The translations under genes were made by a program, and so were the position numbers. Shown piece by piece: positions 52,964 to 61,574 of a stretch of 64,000 nt of DNA (positions are counted from its first letter, which is position 1; each line of letters begins with the position of its first letter). The notes under the pieces were generated by a model. That model did not search any database, was not told where the DNA came from, and saw only the letters and a program-made list of their open reading frames with translations. The DNA is from Leptolyngbya boryana PCC 6306 (GTDB lineage Bacteria; Cyanobacteriota; Cyanobacteriia; Leptolyngbyales; Leptolyngbyaceae). The stretch lies in the NCBI RefSeq assembly GCF_000353285.1, contig NZ_KB731324.1, forward strand, positions 5,412,577-5,476,576, written 5' to 3'.

Positions 52964-54292
52964 ATGGTATTTCCATTTCGACCTAAACAATCTAAAGGCT
53001 CTCGCCAAAATCAAAATCAGAGAGGGAGCTGGCTCGTGAGCCTAGCCGAGCGAAATCCTTTCACGCTATCCCGCTGGATCATTTGTTGGGCGCTCATCGG
53101 CGTGGGCAGCGGTTTATTCGCCGGGCTGTACTGGAATCTACTAGAACTTCTGACCCATACTTTACGATCGTTCAGCGGTACTTCACTGCTCATCGTCATG
53201 CCCTTTGCGGGTTTCATAATCGGGCTAATCATCCACCTTCTAGGTCATCCGGGTGAAATTGGCTTGATTGTGGATAACATCCATTCTCGCGGTGGGCGAA
53301 TTGACGTTCGTGAAAATCCTTCCATGATCCTGACCTCGTTAGTGAGCATTTCGGCAGGAGGGAGTTTAGGTCCCGAAGCTCCGATGGTTCAGGTCACAGG
53401 TTCTTTTGGAACTTGGGTTGCCGATCGCTTAAAGTTAACGGGAGAAAACCTGCGATCGCTGAGCCTAGCAGCAATGGCAGCAGGCTTTACAGCATTGTTT
53501 GGTGCGCCATTGGGGGGTGCGTTCTTTGCATTGGAGATTCTGCATCACCAGCATGTCGTGGAATATTACGAGGCGATTTTACCTGCGATCGTTTCTAGCT
53601 GTGCTAGCTACATTGTCTTTGCCTTAATTACGCATTTGGGGCTGAATCCAACTTGGCAATTTCCCCAATACACAATTAATAATGTGGATGATTTTGCTCT
53701 TTCTATTGCTTATGGAATTGTTGGAGCGATCGCGGCTTGGATATTTATTAGTATTTTTAGAGGTTGTGCTTGGCTGTTTGCAAAAATTCCGCAACCGATT
53801 TATATTCGGACGACCATCGCGGGATTAGTGTTAGGAATTATCGCCATGCTCGTTCCTCTGACACGCTACTTTGGTCATGAAGAATTAAATTCAGTCGTTG
53901 AACAAAATCTCGGTGCTTTCACTTTGCTAGGGATCGCGATCGCGAAAATGATTGCGATCGCGGTAACAGTAAATGGCGAATGGCGCGGGGGATTTATTAT
54001 TCCGCTGTTTTTTACAGGAGCTTGTCTTGGTAAAGCGATCGCGCTACTGATTCCGGGTGTTAATCCTGTACTTCCGATGATTGCAATTATGGCGGCCATG
54101 AATGCGGCAGTAACTCGGACTCCGATTAGCACAACACTGCTCTTAACGAAGTTGACAGGCTTTACGCCCTTTGCCCCCATTCTCTTTGCAAGTTTAGTCG
54201 GGTTTTTCCTCTCTCCCAAGTTGCCTTTCATTCGCTCTCAGAGTCGAACTCAAAATCAATCGCCATTGTCCACTCTAGAAACAGGCGATTAG
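52964..54292 (+). CDS. CLC-type chloride channel/transporter family protein
   Basis: A 442-residue membrane protein with about 10-12 helices. The CLC fold is supported by the N-terminal WIICWALIGVGSGLFAGLYW, the ion-path motif AGGSLGPEAPMVQ, the middle LFGAPLGGAFFALEILH and the late GEWRGGFIIPLFFTGACLG, which corresponds to the GxFxP filter. In typical CLC antiporters the gating Glu sits in GREGP; here the position reads GSLGP and a Glu follows two residues later. This marks a known GPEAP subgroup. No CBS domains are present. The transport mode is uncertain. Its 3' end overlaps the convergent DHA2 exporter gene by 4 bp. Confidence 0.85.
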   Translation: MVFPFRPKQSKGSRQNQNQRGSWLVSLAERNPFTLSRWIICWALIGVGSGLFAGLYWNLLELLTHTLRSFSGTSLLIVMPFAGFIIGLIIHLLGHPGEIGLIVDNIHSRGGRIDVRENPSMILTSLVSISAGGSLGPEAPMVQVTGSFGTWVADRLKLTGENLRSLSLAAMAAGFTALFGAPLGGAFFALEILHHQHVVEYYEAILPAIVSSCASYIVFALITHLGLNPTWQFPQYTINNVDDFALSIAYGIVGAIAAWIFISIFRGCAWLFAKIPQPIYIRTTIAGLVLGIIAMLVPLTRYFGHEELNSVVEQNLGAFTLLGIAIAKMIAIAVTVNGEWRGGFIIPLFFTGACLGKAIALLIPGVNPVLPMIAIMAAMNAAVTRTPISTTLLLTKLTGFTPFAPILFASLVGFFLSPKLPFIRSQSRTQNQSPLSTLETGD

Positions 54293-55902
54293 TGATCGAT
54301 CGGTGCCTTTGCCCCGGCACCGCCTTTCCCTAGCAGTAAAAGCAACGGCAACGAACATAGAAAAACCACGCCCACAAACCGAAAAATATCGGCATAGGAT
54401 AAAATTGCCGCTTGCAGATTGACCAATTGATCCAAAGAGGTAAGAGCTTGTTGTTGGGCGGTTGCTGCATCTGAGCCACGGTTTTGAAATGCACCTGCTA
54501 GAGCATTCAGGCGTTGAGTGGTTTCTGGATTGTAAGGAGATAGATTTGTCAACAACATCGCTTTGTGAAATGCTTCTCGTTGAGCCAATAGCGTCGTTAA
54601 GATAGCAATGCCAATGCTACCGCCAAGCTGACGAGTCAGGTTATAAAATCCCGATCCAGCCGAAATATCTTGCTTTGGTAGTGATCCGAGAGTTGCTAAA
54701 CTCAGCGGTAAAAACATCAAAACTGTGGTCGCTCCCCGCCACAGCAAGGGATAAAATAAATCCTCTGTTCCAGTTTGCGGTGTGATATTGGAAAGTTGAA
54801 ACATTACGAGAGCCGTTCCCACTGCACCGATCGCGATCAGAATTCGCGCATCAACTTTGGTCGAAATCTTACCAAGTAGAATCATCACGATCGCAGATGC
54901 CAACGCACCGGGAGCTAACAACCATCCCGTTTGTGTGGCCGTAAAGCGTAATACTCCCTGAGCAAATAATGGAACTGCAAACAAGGCTCCATAAAGTCCC
55001 ATCCCCAAAATTCCAGAGTAGACACTGCCTGCTGCAAGCGATCGATGTCGTAAGACACGCAAATCCACGGCTGGATCTTTAGTACTGAGTTCGCGCCAGA
55101 TAAACAATACCAATCCGACCACCGTCGTGATTGCCAACGTTGTGATGAATTGGGAATTAAACCAATCGTCCTGTTCTCCTTCCTCCAAAAAAGTCTGCAA
55201 ACTTCCGACCGCAACGATTAACAAAATAATCCCAAGCCAATCGACCTTTTGATGATTTTTTTTCCCCTGAACGCGATCGGGCGGCAGAAAAAAGATTGCC
55301 ATCAGAACTGCTGCAATCCCAACTGGCAAATTGATAAAGAAAATCCAGCGCCAACCCAAACTATCGGTAAGATACCCGCCCAAGGTTGGTCCGATCGCGG
55401 GACCAGCAATCACACCAACCCCAAAAACCGCTTGTGCTAGACCCTGTTCTGCGGGCGGAAAGGTTTCAAATAAGATCGCTTGAGCTTTCGCCAACAATCC
55501 GCCCCCAAATAGCCCTTGCAGAATCCGAGAAATGACGAGCATCGGCAAATTGAAGGCGAACCCACACATCACCGAGGCGAGAGTAAAGCCTACCATCGAG
55601 AACACAAAGTAAGTCTTCTTCCCAAACACATCACCGAGCCAAGCCGAGAGTGGAATCAGAACAACGTTCGCGATCGCATATCCAGTGACGACCCATCCCA
55701 CTTCACTCACCGTTGCCCCTAGTGTTGCTTGAATATCCGTTAAGGCAACATTCACAATACTCGTATCAATGACTTCTAGAATTGCACCCAGCGATGCCGT
55801 GAATGCAATCGCCCATTTCAAGGGTCCTTGTACATAACTAGACTGAGCCTTGGTTGAGTTTGAGTTGTTTTGCATTTTTGAGCGATCGCGAGTAGTAGCC
55901 AT
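54289..55902 (-). CDS. DHA2 family MFS drug exporter (EmrB/QacA-like)
   Basis: A 537-residue transporter with 14 predicted helices. It has the DHA2 motifs: LEVIDTSIVNVAL in helix 1 (motif D1), WVVTGYAIANVVLIPLSAWL, LGDVFGKKTYFV (motif A), GVGVIAGPAIGPTLGGYLTD (motif C), WRWIFFINLPVG and RQLGGSIGIAILTTLL near the end. It exports hydrophobic or amphipathic compounds with proton entry. It lies 63 bp downstream of the broken RND permease on the same strand; together with the marR relic this was once an efflux operon. The frame itself is intact. Confidence 0.92.
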   Translation of the reverse strand: MATTRDRSKMQNNSNSTKAQSSYVQGPLKWAIAFTASLGAILEVIDTSIVNVALTDIQATLGATVSEVGWVVTGYAIANVVLIPLSAWLGDVFGKKTYFVFSMVGFTLASVMCGFAFNLPMLVISRILQGLFGGGLLAKAQAILFETFPPAEQGLAQAVFGVGVIAGPAIGPTLGGYLTDSLGWRWIFFINLPVGIAAVLMAIFFLPPDRVQGKKNHQKVDWLGIILLIVAVGSLQTFLEEGEQDDWFNSQFITTLAITTVVGLVLFIWRELSTKDPAVDLRVLRHRSLAAGSVYSGILGMGLYGALFAVPLFAQGVLRFTATQTGWLLAPGALASAIVMILLGKISTKVDARILIAIGAVGTALVMFQLSNITPQTGTEDLFYPLLWRGATTVLMFLPLSLATLGSLPKQDISAGSGFYNLTRQLGGSIGIAILTTLLAQREAFHKAMLLTNLSPYNPETTQRLNALAGAFQNRGSDAATAQQQALTSLDQLVNLQAAILSYADIFRFVGVVFLCSLPLLLLLGKGGAGAKAPIDH

Positions 55903-55966
55903 TGAAGTTTGAATTGAAAACTTGAATCAATTGAAAAAATCCTGAGACAAAAGAAATCAGCAACGA

Positions 55967-57494
55967 TTAGACAAGATCAGTTTGAGAAGCAGGTGAATGT
56001 TTCTTGCGCGATCGCAGCTTCGTTTGCCACGCTTCCATATAGGTGTAAAACACAGGCGTCAGATACAACGTGAGCAACTGCGAAAACACCAATCCACCGA
56101 CAACAGCAAGCCCAAGCGGGCGACGAGCATCTGCACCCGCACCAAAGCCGAGTGCGATCGGTAACGTCCCCATCAATGCTGCCGTTGTTGTCATCATGAT
56201 CGGGCGAAATCGAACCAGGCATGCTTGATAAATAGCTTGATAAGGACTTTTCCCATCTCTGCGAGCCTCGATCGCAAAGTCCACCATCATAATGCCGTTC
56301 TTTTTTACAATCCCGATGAGCAAGATAATGCCCACGAACGCATAAATATTGAGATCCACTTTGAACAATAGCAACGTTAACAATGCACCAAATCCAGCCG
56401 AAGGCAGGCTCGATAAAATTGTCAACGGATGGATGAAATCTTCGTACAGAATTCCTAACACAATATAGTGGAACTGCCAAACTTGGAATAATCGTCGCAG
56501 AAAGATTTCGCAGAAACAAAAAGATCACAAGCACAACCAGCGCGATCGTCAACATCAGCGTAAATTGCACATCCTCAATCGATTCCTTAATCGGCTGCGA
56601 TCGATCAAACAAAACTTCCATCGAGATTGCAGCTGGAAGCTGTTTCTGAAAGTTCGGCAGATTTTTTTTAATTTGTGCAACAGTTTCTACGGTGTTCGTA
56701 CCAGGTTGTTTCTGAATTGCTAATACGATCGCCCGTCTACCCGGAAACTCCCCTGCTTTTGCCTGCTCCGTTTCTCCAGAACCCAAACTGCGCGAGAAAT
56801 ACCAGCTTGCAACTTTATCATTCTCGACGCTATCAACCACCTGCCCCAAGTCACTCAAATGTACCGAAGAACCATTGCGGTAAGAGATCGTTAAATTGCG
56901 ATAGGCATCTGCATTAGTGAGTTGTCCATTCGATTCGATCGTCAGGTTTTGCTGATTGCCATAGAGATTCCCGGTGGGAAGATTAGAATTGCCTTTGCTA
57001 ATCGCATCTGCAACTTCATCAATCCCGATTCCTCTAGCACTTAAAGAGTTTGGATCAAGCAATGCTCGAACTGCATACTTCTGCGATCCAAACACGTTAA
57101 CCTGAGCCACACCACTCACCATCGAAAGTCGCTGAGCTCACTGCGTTTCGGCGTATTTATTGATCGTAGAAAGTGGCAAGATTTCAGAACTCAACGAAAG
57201 ATAGAGAACTGGCTGATCGGCAGGATTCACTTTCCGATAAGACGGTGGCGTTGTCATCGTCGAAGGCAACTGTTGGATAGCTTTCGCGATCGCGGCTTGT
57301 ACATCTTGTGCAGCCCCATCAATATTGCGATTGAGATCAAATTGCAGCGTGATCTGAGAACTGCCCAAGGAACTACTCGAAGTCATCGAAGTAATGCCAG
57401 CAAAGCAAGAACAACAAACTCCAGAGCTTCCAGCGTTGCTGTCGATTTGCAGGATGGAACAAATTGACAGCGCTGTGAGATCGAGGAGAAGCAT
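55967..57494 (-). pseudogene. RND efflux permease (AcrB-like), inactivated
   Basis: Only parts of a protein of about 1040 residues remain. The N-terminal relic up to 57138 includes AGITSMTSSSSLGSSQITLQ and DLNRNIDGAAQDVQAAIAK, ending with TGA after NKYAETQ. The same frame continues as AQRLSMVSGVAQVNVFGSQK to ATIIPSLAV at about 56480. There a large deletion joins it, out of frame, to [20 protein letters not shown] and the C-terminal domain ([37 protein letters not shown]), ending at 55967. The extreme N-terminus is also scrambled. Nonsense codon, frameshift and a loss of roughly 500 residues make it non-functional. Homology is to the HAE-1/HAE-2 exporters. Confidence 0.88.
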
Positions 57495-57532
57495 AAATAG
57501 GCATCATGCAAACCCAGTTTTTTTTGTATGTT

Positions 57533-57566
57533 AATAGTTAGCTTATCTAACTATTAATTTGACATA
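57533..57566 (+). promoter_or_regulatory. MarR-type operator palindrome with adjacent -35 element
   Basis: TTAATAGTTAG (57533-57543), CTTAT, CTAACTATTAA (57549-57559) is a perfect 11-bp inverted repeat. TTGACA follows directly at 57561. It lies between the divergent RND relic and the marR relic, where a MarR repressor normally binds. Confidence 0.7.
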
Positions 57567-57606
57567 TTTTTTCTGAGTGTCATACTTCTCAAGGAATAAA
57601 AAAATA

Positions 57607-57727
57607 ATGAAACCAAAGATGATCGATCGAGCAATTGGTCTCTTCTCAAGCCGCCGCAGCGTTAATGGAAACCATGCCTGCGATTATGCAATTTGTCCGT
57701 AGTGAAATGCGGAATCAAATCAATTGA
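57607..57727 (+). pseudogene. Truncated marR-type regulator
   Basis: ATG 57607 follows AAGGA and encodes MKPKMIDRAIGL. After a frameshift near 57640 the frame reads SSQAAAALMETMPAIMQFVR and SEMRNQIN, then TGA. That is the N-terminal helix typical of MarR regulators (ALMETxPxxMxxIRxEMR). The winged-helix region is missing. It lies beside a palindromic operator and is divergent from the RND relic, so it is probably the relic of the efflux operon's repressor. Confidence 0.65.
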
Positions 57728-57841
57728 ACTCAATTGAACGAACTCTAGTCGTTAGAGAGATGACTTGCCCAATTTAGTTTCTAGGATGAAGTTGTGAATT
57801 TGTTTTTCTTCAAGATTTAGTATTCATTACAGTGAAGTGTT

Positions 57842-59020
57842 ATGGCTAGTATTATTAAACCCCCTCTAGTTTCATTGACCTTAATTCTTGCCAGTCTGAG
57901 TACAGGATGTGTTCGGAATCTTAGTGCTCCACAAGAACAAACGGTCACGCCCCAAGCTCAAAGTTCCAATACTCCAGTTCCTACCCCATCCAATCCTCCC
58001 GTTGCCAATTCAGGAGGGAATCCAAACTATGTGGCTCAAGTCGTAGAACAAGTTGGCCCTGCAGTGGTTCGCGTTAACTCAACTCGAACATTACAGCAGC
58101 CCACCAACGATCCGTACTTAAGACGGTTTTTTGGTGAGCAATCTCCCACTCAGCAGCGAGTGCAGCGAGGTACGGGTTCAGGATTTATTATTAGTCAGGA
58201 TGGGCGAATTCTCACCAATGCACACGTTGTTGACAATGCAGATACGGTGAGTATTGTACTGAAGGACGGGCGACGATTTGATGCCAAAGTCTTAGGCAGC
58301 GATCGCGTGACAGATGTTGCAGTTCTAAAGATTGAAACAACAGGACTACCTACTGCTCGACTCGGCAATTCTGATAATTTGCAGCCTGGACAAGCCGCGA
58401 TCGCGATCGGCAATCCATTAGGACTCGATAACACAGTGACAGAAGGAATTGTTAGTGCAACAGGTCGTTCTAGTTCGGATGTCGGGGTTCCGGCTGAACG
58501 GGTGAGATTTATTCAAACCGATGCAGCCATTAATCCAGGAAATTCGGGTGGCCCATTACTCAATGCCAATGGAGAAGTTATTGGCATCAATACTGCCATT
58601 ATCCAAGGAGCACAGGGAATCGGTTTTGCCATTCCCATTAACACTGCCCAACAAGTTGCGGAGCAATTGATCACGAAAGGACAAGTTACTCACCCGTATT
58701 TAGGGGTGTTGATGACGGATCTCACGCCAGAACTGCGCGATCAAATTAACCGCAGTAATGTTGGCTTTCAAGTCAATCAGACGACTGGCGTACTCATTGT
58801 GAGAGTAGCAGAGAATTCTCCTGCGGCACGAGCAGGGCTACGTCCAGGAGATGTGCTTATAAGTATTAATGGCAATGCGGTTCAAAACACTGAACAAGTT
58901 CAGAAAACGATCGAAGGGGCACAGTTAAATAATCCACTTCCGATGACTGTCCAACGCAACGATCGTAGCGTTGCAGTTAATGTACGACCTACCCAACTTC
59001 CGCCACCCGATGCATCTTAA
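57842..59020 (+). CDS. HtrA/DegP-type serine protease (lipoprotein)
   Basis: A 392-residue S1C protease acting in the periplasm or lumen on misfolded proteins. The N-terminus has a lipobox (LASLSTGC), so it may be membrane-anchored by lipid. The catalytic triad is visible: His in [12 protein letters not shown], Asp in [11 protein letters not shown] and Ser in [13 protein letters not shown]. One PDZ domain (about 285-380) follows with YLGVLMTDL and [20 protein letters not shown]. The layout matches the HhoA/HhoB/HtrA family of cyanobacteria; which member it is cannot be decided. A hairpin follows the gene. Confidence 0.94.
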   Translation: MASIIKPPLVSLTLILASLSTGCVRNLSAPQEQTVTPQAQSSNTPVPTPSNPPVANSGGNPNYVAQVVEQVGPAVVRVNSTRTLQQPTNDPYLRRFFGEQSPTQQRVQRGTGSGFIISQDGRILTNAHVVDNADTVSIVLKDGRRFDAKVLGSDRVTDVAVLKIETTGLPTARLGNSDNLQPGQAAIAIGNPLGLDNTVTEGIVSATGRSSSDVGVPAERVRFIQTDAAINPGNSGGPLLNANGEVIGINTAIIQGAQGIGFAIPINTAQQVAEQLITKGQVTHPYLGVLMTDLTPELRDQINRSNVGFQVNQTTGVLIVRVAENSPAARAGLRPGDVLISINGNAVQNTEQVQKTIEGAQLNNPLPMTVQRNDRSVAVNVRPTQLPPPDAS

Positions 59021-59053
59021 TTCAAGAAGAGAGCTAAGAGAACAAAATCCCGA

Positions 59054-59092
59054 ATCACATCGGATTGAGGTTAACCCTTAATCCGATGTGAT
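59054..59092. terminator. Hairpin between the HtrA-like and YdeP-like genes
   Basis: A perfect 13-bp stem ATCACATCGGATT / AATCCGATGTGAT with a 13-base loop. It lies between convergent genes, 34 bp after the protease stop codon. There is no strong T run on either strand. Confidence 0.7.
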
Positions 59093-59200
59093 GAGGTTGA
59101 CTGTACTCTCTTCGGTAATGAGCGCTTAACCAAACACCATGAATCACTAAATTTGTTACTAAAAACGATGTTTGACACAACCAGAAACCGAGCGTCAGTT

Positions 59201-61477
59201 CTAGCTGGCATATACGATCGCAGGCACTCGTTTATAAGCGGGTGTCCCCGATCGCGTTTCGACCTTTGCACTAAAGATTCGATTCACTTCTGGATAAAAC
59301 ATCACTGCCGCTCCCGGACGCACAGCTCCATAAATCAATTCCACCTGTTCTAATTTGCCTGCATTGCCTTGTACAGTCACGCGCTGATGTTGCTTCAATC
59401 CTGCTTTCTCAGCATCAGTTGGGTGCATCAAAATACAATTACGATGCGGCATTCCGCGATACTTGTCGCCATCTTTGTACACGACCGTATTGTGCTGAGA
59501 ATAGCTGCGCCCCGTCATGATCGCCACCACAACACTGGGGATCGAGTCATCAACACTGAACGAAGCGCGATCGGGCAATTCCAACCGAGGCAACGGGGTA
59601 CTAAACATCTTTGCTTTTCCCGAAGGCGTGGGAAACTTCGGTTCTGTGATAATCCGACCCTCGATCGTAAACTCCTCGCGAGTGTCATCGATCGTTGCCA
59701 TCTTCGAGAATCCAGGAACCATTTCTGCAATCAATTGCCGCACATACTTTGGATCGCGTAGGTTTCGCCACTCTACCGGATAAGAACCGTGAACTCGATG
59801 TGCGAGTTCGGTCAGAAAATCAATTTCAAGAATGACATCTGCGTCTTTCAAATGGGTTTTGCCAGGATCATTCAACCGCACAAAATTGTTGCCAGATTCA
59901 ACCGTGGTTCGATAAGGGGTTTCAAACCGATTGAACACCGGAATGATAATCGTGTTGTGCTGAGCCAGCCCGTTGAAGTGCCCAATATTCGGCTTAGTTG
60001 CCAGATAAATCACCGTTTCGATTTGCGCGATCGCTCTCTTAGCTTGAGTCGAATCCGGATTCGCACCATAGAGATTGCCACCTAAGCAAATCAACGTATC
60101 CACCTTACCTTGATCGGCAGCTTCAATCAGAGCGCGAGTGTCATAGCCTTTCACGCTACTCAATGGCTTTCCGAGTAGTTTCTCTAGCGACTCTTGCAGC
60201 CCTTCTTTTAGCTTCTGAGTCGTCACCCCCATTGAGCCAAATCCTTGAACATTGGAATGTCCGCGAACAGGCATCACACCTGTTCCTTCTCGCCCAATAT
60301 TGCCTGAAATTAGAGCCGTATTCGCAATGCTCAAAATGTTATCTACACCATTTTCATGTTGTGTGAGTCCCATTGCCCAAGCAAACACAACTGATTTCGA
60401 AGTTCCAATAATCGTTGCAGCAGCTTCTAGTTCTTCCTGAGTCACTCCACAAGTAGAAGTAATCGTTTCCCAGGATGTTGCACTTGCTTGCTCTAAGACC
60501 GCTTCTGCATTCTCGGTGTGAGCATCGAGAAAGGCGCGATCGACAGATCCCTGCTCAATCAGCGCCTTTTGAATCCCAAGAAAGACAGCGACATCACTGC
60601 CAGGAATCGGCTGTAAATACAACGAAGAAATCTCTGAACCTGGAATCAATGATTTCACTGGAAACGCAGGTGAGCCAAACTTGACCAATCCAATTTCCAT
60701 CATTGGATTGATCACAATCACTCTGCCGCCTCGATCATCTCGGAGCTTGATCAACTCATTCATCAAGCGCGGATGATTGTAAGCAGAGTTTGCACCTGCT
60801 AGAACCACACAATCTGCTTTCTTGAGACTCTCCAATGACACGATTGAGGTCTTAGTTCCAAACATCTGCTGAAGTGCAAAAGTTGAAGGCGCATGGCAAA
60901 GATCCGAACAATCCGCGAGATTGTTCGATCCGAATGCCCGCATCATCAATTGCAACAGAAACGCCGCTTCATTCGACGATCGACCCGAACTATAAGAAGC
61001 CACTCGTTCTGGCGCTTTCCGAAATCCAGCTTCGGCAATGCTATAAATCTCCTCCCAACTAATCCGCTCGTAGTGGGAACTGCCTGCGCGAAGAATGACA
61101 GGATAGCTCAATCGCCCTAAACGATCAGCTTGCATCGAACTCAACTGCTGCAACTCAGTAATCGAATGCTGTTCAAAGAAATGAGGCTTAATCCCTGGCT
61201 TGATTTCTGCTGAGATTGCTTCAACACTCTTCATACAGCGCTGAAGCTTTTCTCCTTCCTCATCAGTAAAGCCTCCTTTCTGCCCGCCCGTTCCCCAAGA
61301 GCAGGAGAGGCAAGCGCTGTGGTGGAACAAGGTTTGCCAGATTTTCGCGCCTTCGGGCGAAAGCGTCTTTTCTGCCCAGAACTGAATAACAGGCAATCCA
61401 CCGCCAATGTCCAATGCCTCTTCATTCTTTTCATTAAACGGGGGCACAGGTTGGATGTCTTGCGGATTGGCACTCAT
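59201..61477 (-). CDS. FdhF/YdeP family molybdopterin oxidoreductase
   Basis: A 758-residue molybdenum enzyme of the DMSO-reductase superfamily. Recognisable blocks: SACLSCSWGTGGQKGG, in which the Cys pair lies in the N-terminal region; ASYSSGRSSNEAAFLLQL; ADCSDLCHAPS; VVLAGANSAYNHPR; FAWAMGLTQHENGVDN; GREGTGVMPVRGHSNVQG; and the C-terminal molybdopterin-binding region with MTGRSYSQHNTVVYKDG. YdeP proteins have been linked to acid resistance in E. coli, but the substrate is unknown. It has no Tat signal, so it is probably cytoplasmic. It stands alone; no electron-transfer partner gene is adjacent. Confidence 0.9.
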   Translation of the reverse strand: MSANPQDIQPVPPFNEKNEEALDIGGGLPVIQFWAEKTLSPEGAKIWQTLFHHSACLSCSWGTGGQKGGFTDEEGEKLQRCMKSVEAISAEIKPGIKPHFFEQHSITELQQLSSMQADRLGRLSYPVILRAGSSHYERISWEEIYSIAEAGFRKAPERVASYSSGRSSNEAAFLLQLMMRAFGSNNLADCSDLCHAPSTFALQQMFGTKTSIVSLESLKKADCVVLAGANSAYNHPRLMNELIKLRDDRGGRVIVINPMMEIGLVKFGSPAFPVKSLIPGSEISSLYLQPIPGSDVAVFLGIQKALIEQGSVDRAFLDAHTENAEAVLEQASATSWETITSTCGVTQEELEAAATIIGTSKSVVFAWAMGLTQHENGVDNILSIANTALISGNIGREGTGVMPVRGHSNVQGFGSMGVTTQKLKEGLQESLEKLLGKPLSSVKGYDTRALIEAADQGKVDTLICLGGNLYGANPDSTQAKRAIAQIETVIYLATKPNIGHFNGLAQHNTIIIPVFNRFETPYRTTVESGNNFVRLNDPGKTHLKDADVILEIDFLTELAHRVHGSYPVEWRNLRDPKYVRQLIAEMVPGFSKMATIDDTREEFTIEGRIITEPKFPTPSGKAKMFSTPLPRLELPDRASFSVDDSIPSVVVAIMTGRSYSQHNTVVYKDGDKYRGMPHRNCILMHPTDAEKAGLKQHQRVTVQGNAGKLEQVELIYGAVRPGAAVMFYPEVNRIFSAKVETRSGTPAYKRVPAIVYAS

Positions 61478-61574
61478 GGTTTAAGGGTGTTTAGCTACTT
61501 CCGCAAAGTATCCCGAATACGATCGCAGCAGAATGTGTCCACAGAGAGATCTGAGCTTCTATCGATCGAGGGAT

